Below, in pieces: positions 61,061 to 61,259 of a stretch of 61,259 nt of DNA. Made by a program: the position numbers and the translations under genes. Each line of letters starts with the position of its first letter. The stretch's first letter is position 1. The stretch spans positions 1 through 61,259 of the forward strand of contig CAZTGD010000009.1 in assembly GCA_964613055.1 (NCBI GenBank). The letters are read 5' to 3'. The notes under the pieces are model-generated. The model did not search any database. It saw nothing but the letters and a program-made list of their open reading frames with translations, and was not told the origin of the DNA. Source of the stretch: JAXGMQ01 sp964613055 (GTDB lineage: Bacteria; Caldisericota; Caldisericia; JAAYUI01).

Positions 61061-61259
61061 TCGTAACACACACAAAAAACTGCAAGCATCCCTTATCACT
61101 CCGTGAAGAGTGATACTCCCCGTCATTCAGGCTTTACCAAGAATGACAGGTAAAACTTGTAGCGTATGGTATATGAAACTTTATTTATAGAAAGACGTGT
61201 CCGAGAATACTACTGGATTCCCGCTTTCGCGGGAATGACGTAGAGGAAAACCGGGAATG
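61061..61259 (+). repeat. Dispersed repeat element, copy D (cut by the window end)
   Basis: It matches the left part of copies B and C: TCGTAACACACAC start, hairpin TATCACTC/GAGTGATA (about 61097-61117), CATTCAGGCTTTACCAAGAATG, the palindrome ATTCCCGC-tttc-GCGGGAAT (about 61215-61238) and the first tandem unit. The window ends in the second unit. A segment just before it (61043-61060, CAGTGCACAATGC) resembles the element's tail, as if two copies abut. Confidence 0.7.

Noticed and set aside
60881..61126. 81-codon reverse-strand ORF near the window end
   Set aside because: Its 5' part lies in the repeat element and it has no good start signal.

Overview
The window is a stretch of bacterial chromosome from an organism I cannot name from sequence alone. 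The bacterial signs are gyrBA, pth, a sigma70-type promoter set (TTGACA/TATAAT variants), AGGAGG-type ribosome binding sites, lipobox signal peptides, bactofilin, UmuDC and two-component kinases. Three secreted proteins carry the copper-amine-oxidase-N-terminal 'stalk' domain and many more are beta-propeller exoproteins, a style familiar from Bacillota, Thermotogota, Caldisericota-like and other little-cultured lineages; that placement is inference. Several strong promoters sit so close to start codons that the mRNAs would be leaderless. The first and last bases both lie in copies of one dispersed repeat, so the window is probably a whole assembly contig that broke at repeats.

Layout. 1-3.7 kb: a propeller protein whose start lies in a repeat tail, then a transglutaminase-like protein lacking its catalytic Cys, overlapping a probable SRPBCC protein. 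3.8-5.7 kb: an AAA15 ATPase/RloB pair of the defence type. 5.8-8.6 kb: tldD-tldE. 8.6-10.1 kb: an AAA/DUF4143 ATPase. 10.2-20.8 kb: exoproteins (one stalk/propeller protein, lipoproteins, a 1289-residue PQQ-type propeller protein), a nucleotide-sugar dehydrogenase and several broken or truncated genes. 20.8-22.8 kb: a small gene and a DNA methyltransferase with a C-terminal Mrr-like nuclease. 22.9-23.4 kb: the longest repeat copy. 23.5-27.6 kb: two secreted proteins, one with DUF5666-like repeats and one propeller-like. 27.7-34.4 kb: an overlapping operon of sensor kinase, single-domain response regulator, receiver-kinase hybrid and pth. 34.5-37.6 kb: a large protein with a stalk domain followed by a Cys-rich module repeated about seven times. 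37.7-38.7 kb: two small unknown genes. 39.1-43.9 kb: a Pif1-like helicase with a WYL-like tail beside a 1054-residue nuclease-methyltransferase. 44-48.5 kb: rtcB, another repeat copy, then bactofilin and two M23 peptidases. 49-56.3 kb: umuD, umuC, an SRAP gene broken by an amber codon at its catalytic Glu, gyrB, gyrA and archease. 56.4-61.3 kb: a membrane protein, tRNA-Leu(CAA), a second protein with the Cys-rich module, a tandem-repeat lipoprotein and the last repeat copy.

How the parts fit. The region mixes housekeeping genes (gyrBA, pth, rtcB/archease RNA ligation, tldDE, bactofilin-M23 cell shape) with an envelope programme of propeller, stalk and Cys-rich proteins and three or four DNA-defence loci. 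The most interesting items are the dispersed repeat with paired hairpins and an internal 20-bp tandem array, the unrecognised Cys-rich exoprotein module, the Pif1-WYL/methyltransferase-nuclease pair, the amber codon exactly at the SRAP active site, and a GyrB carrying the Asn known from quinolone-resistant mutants.
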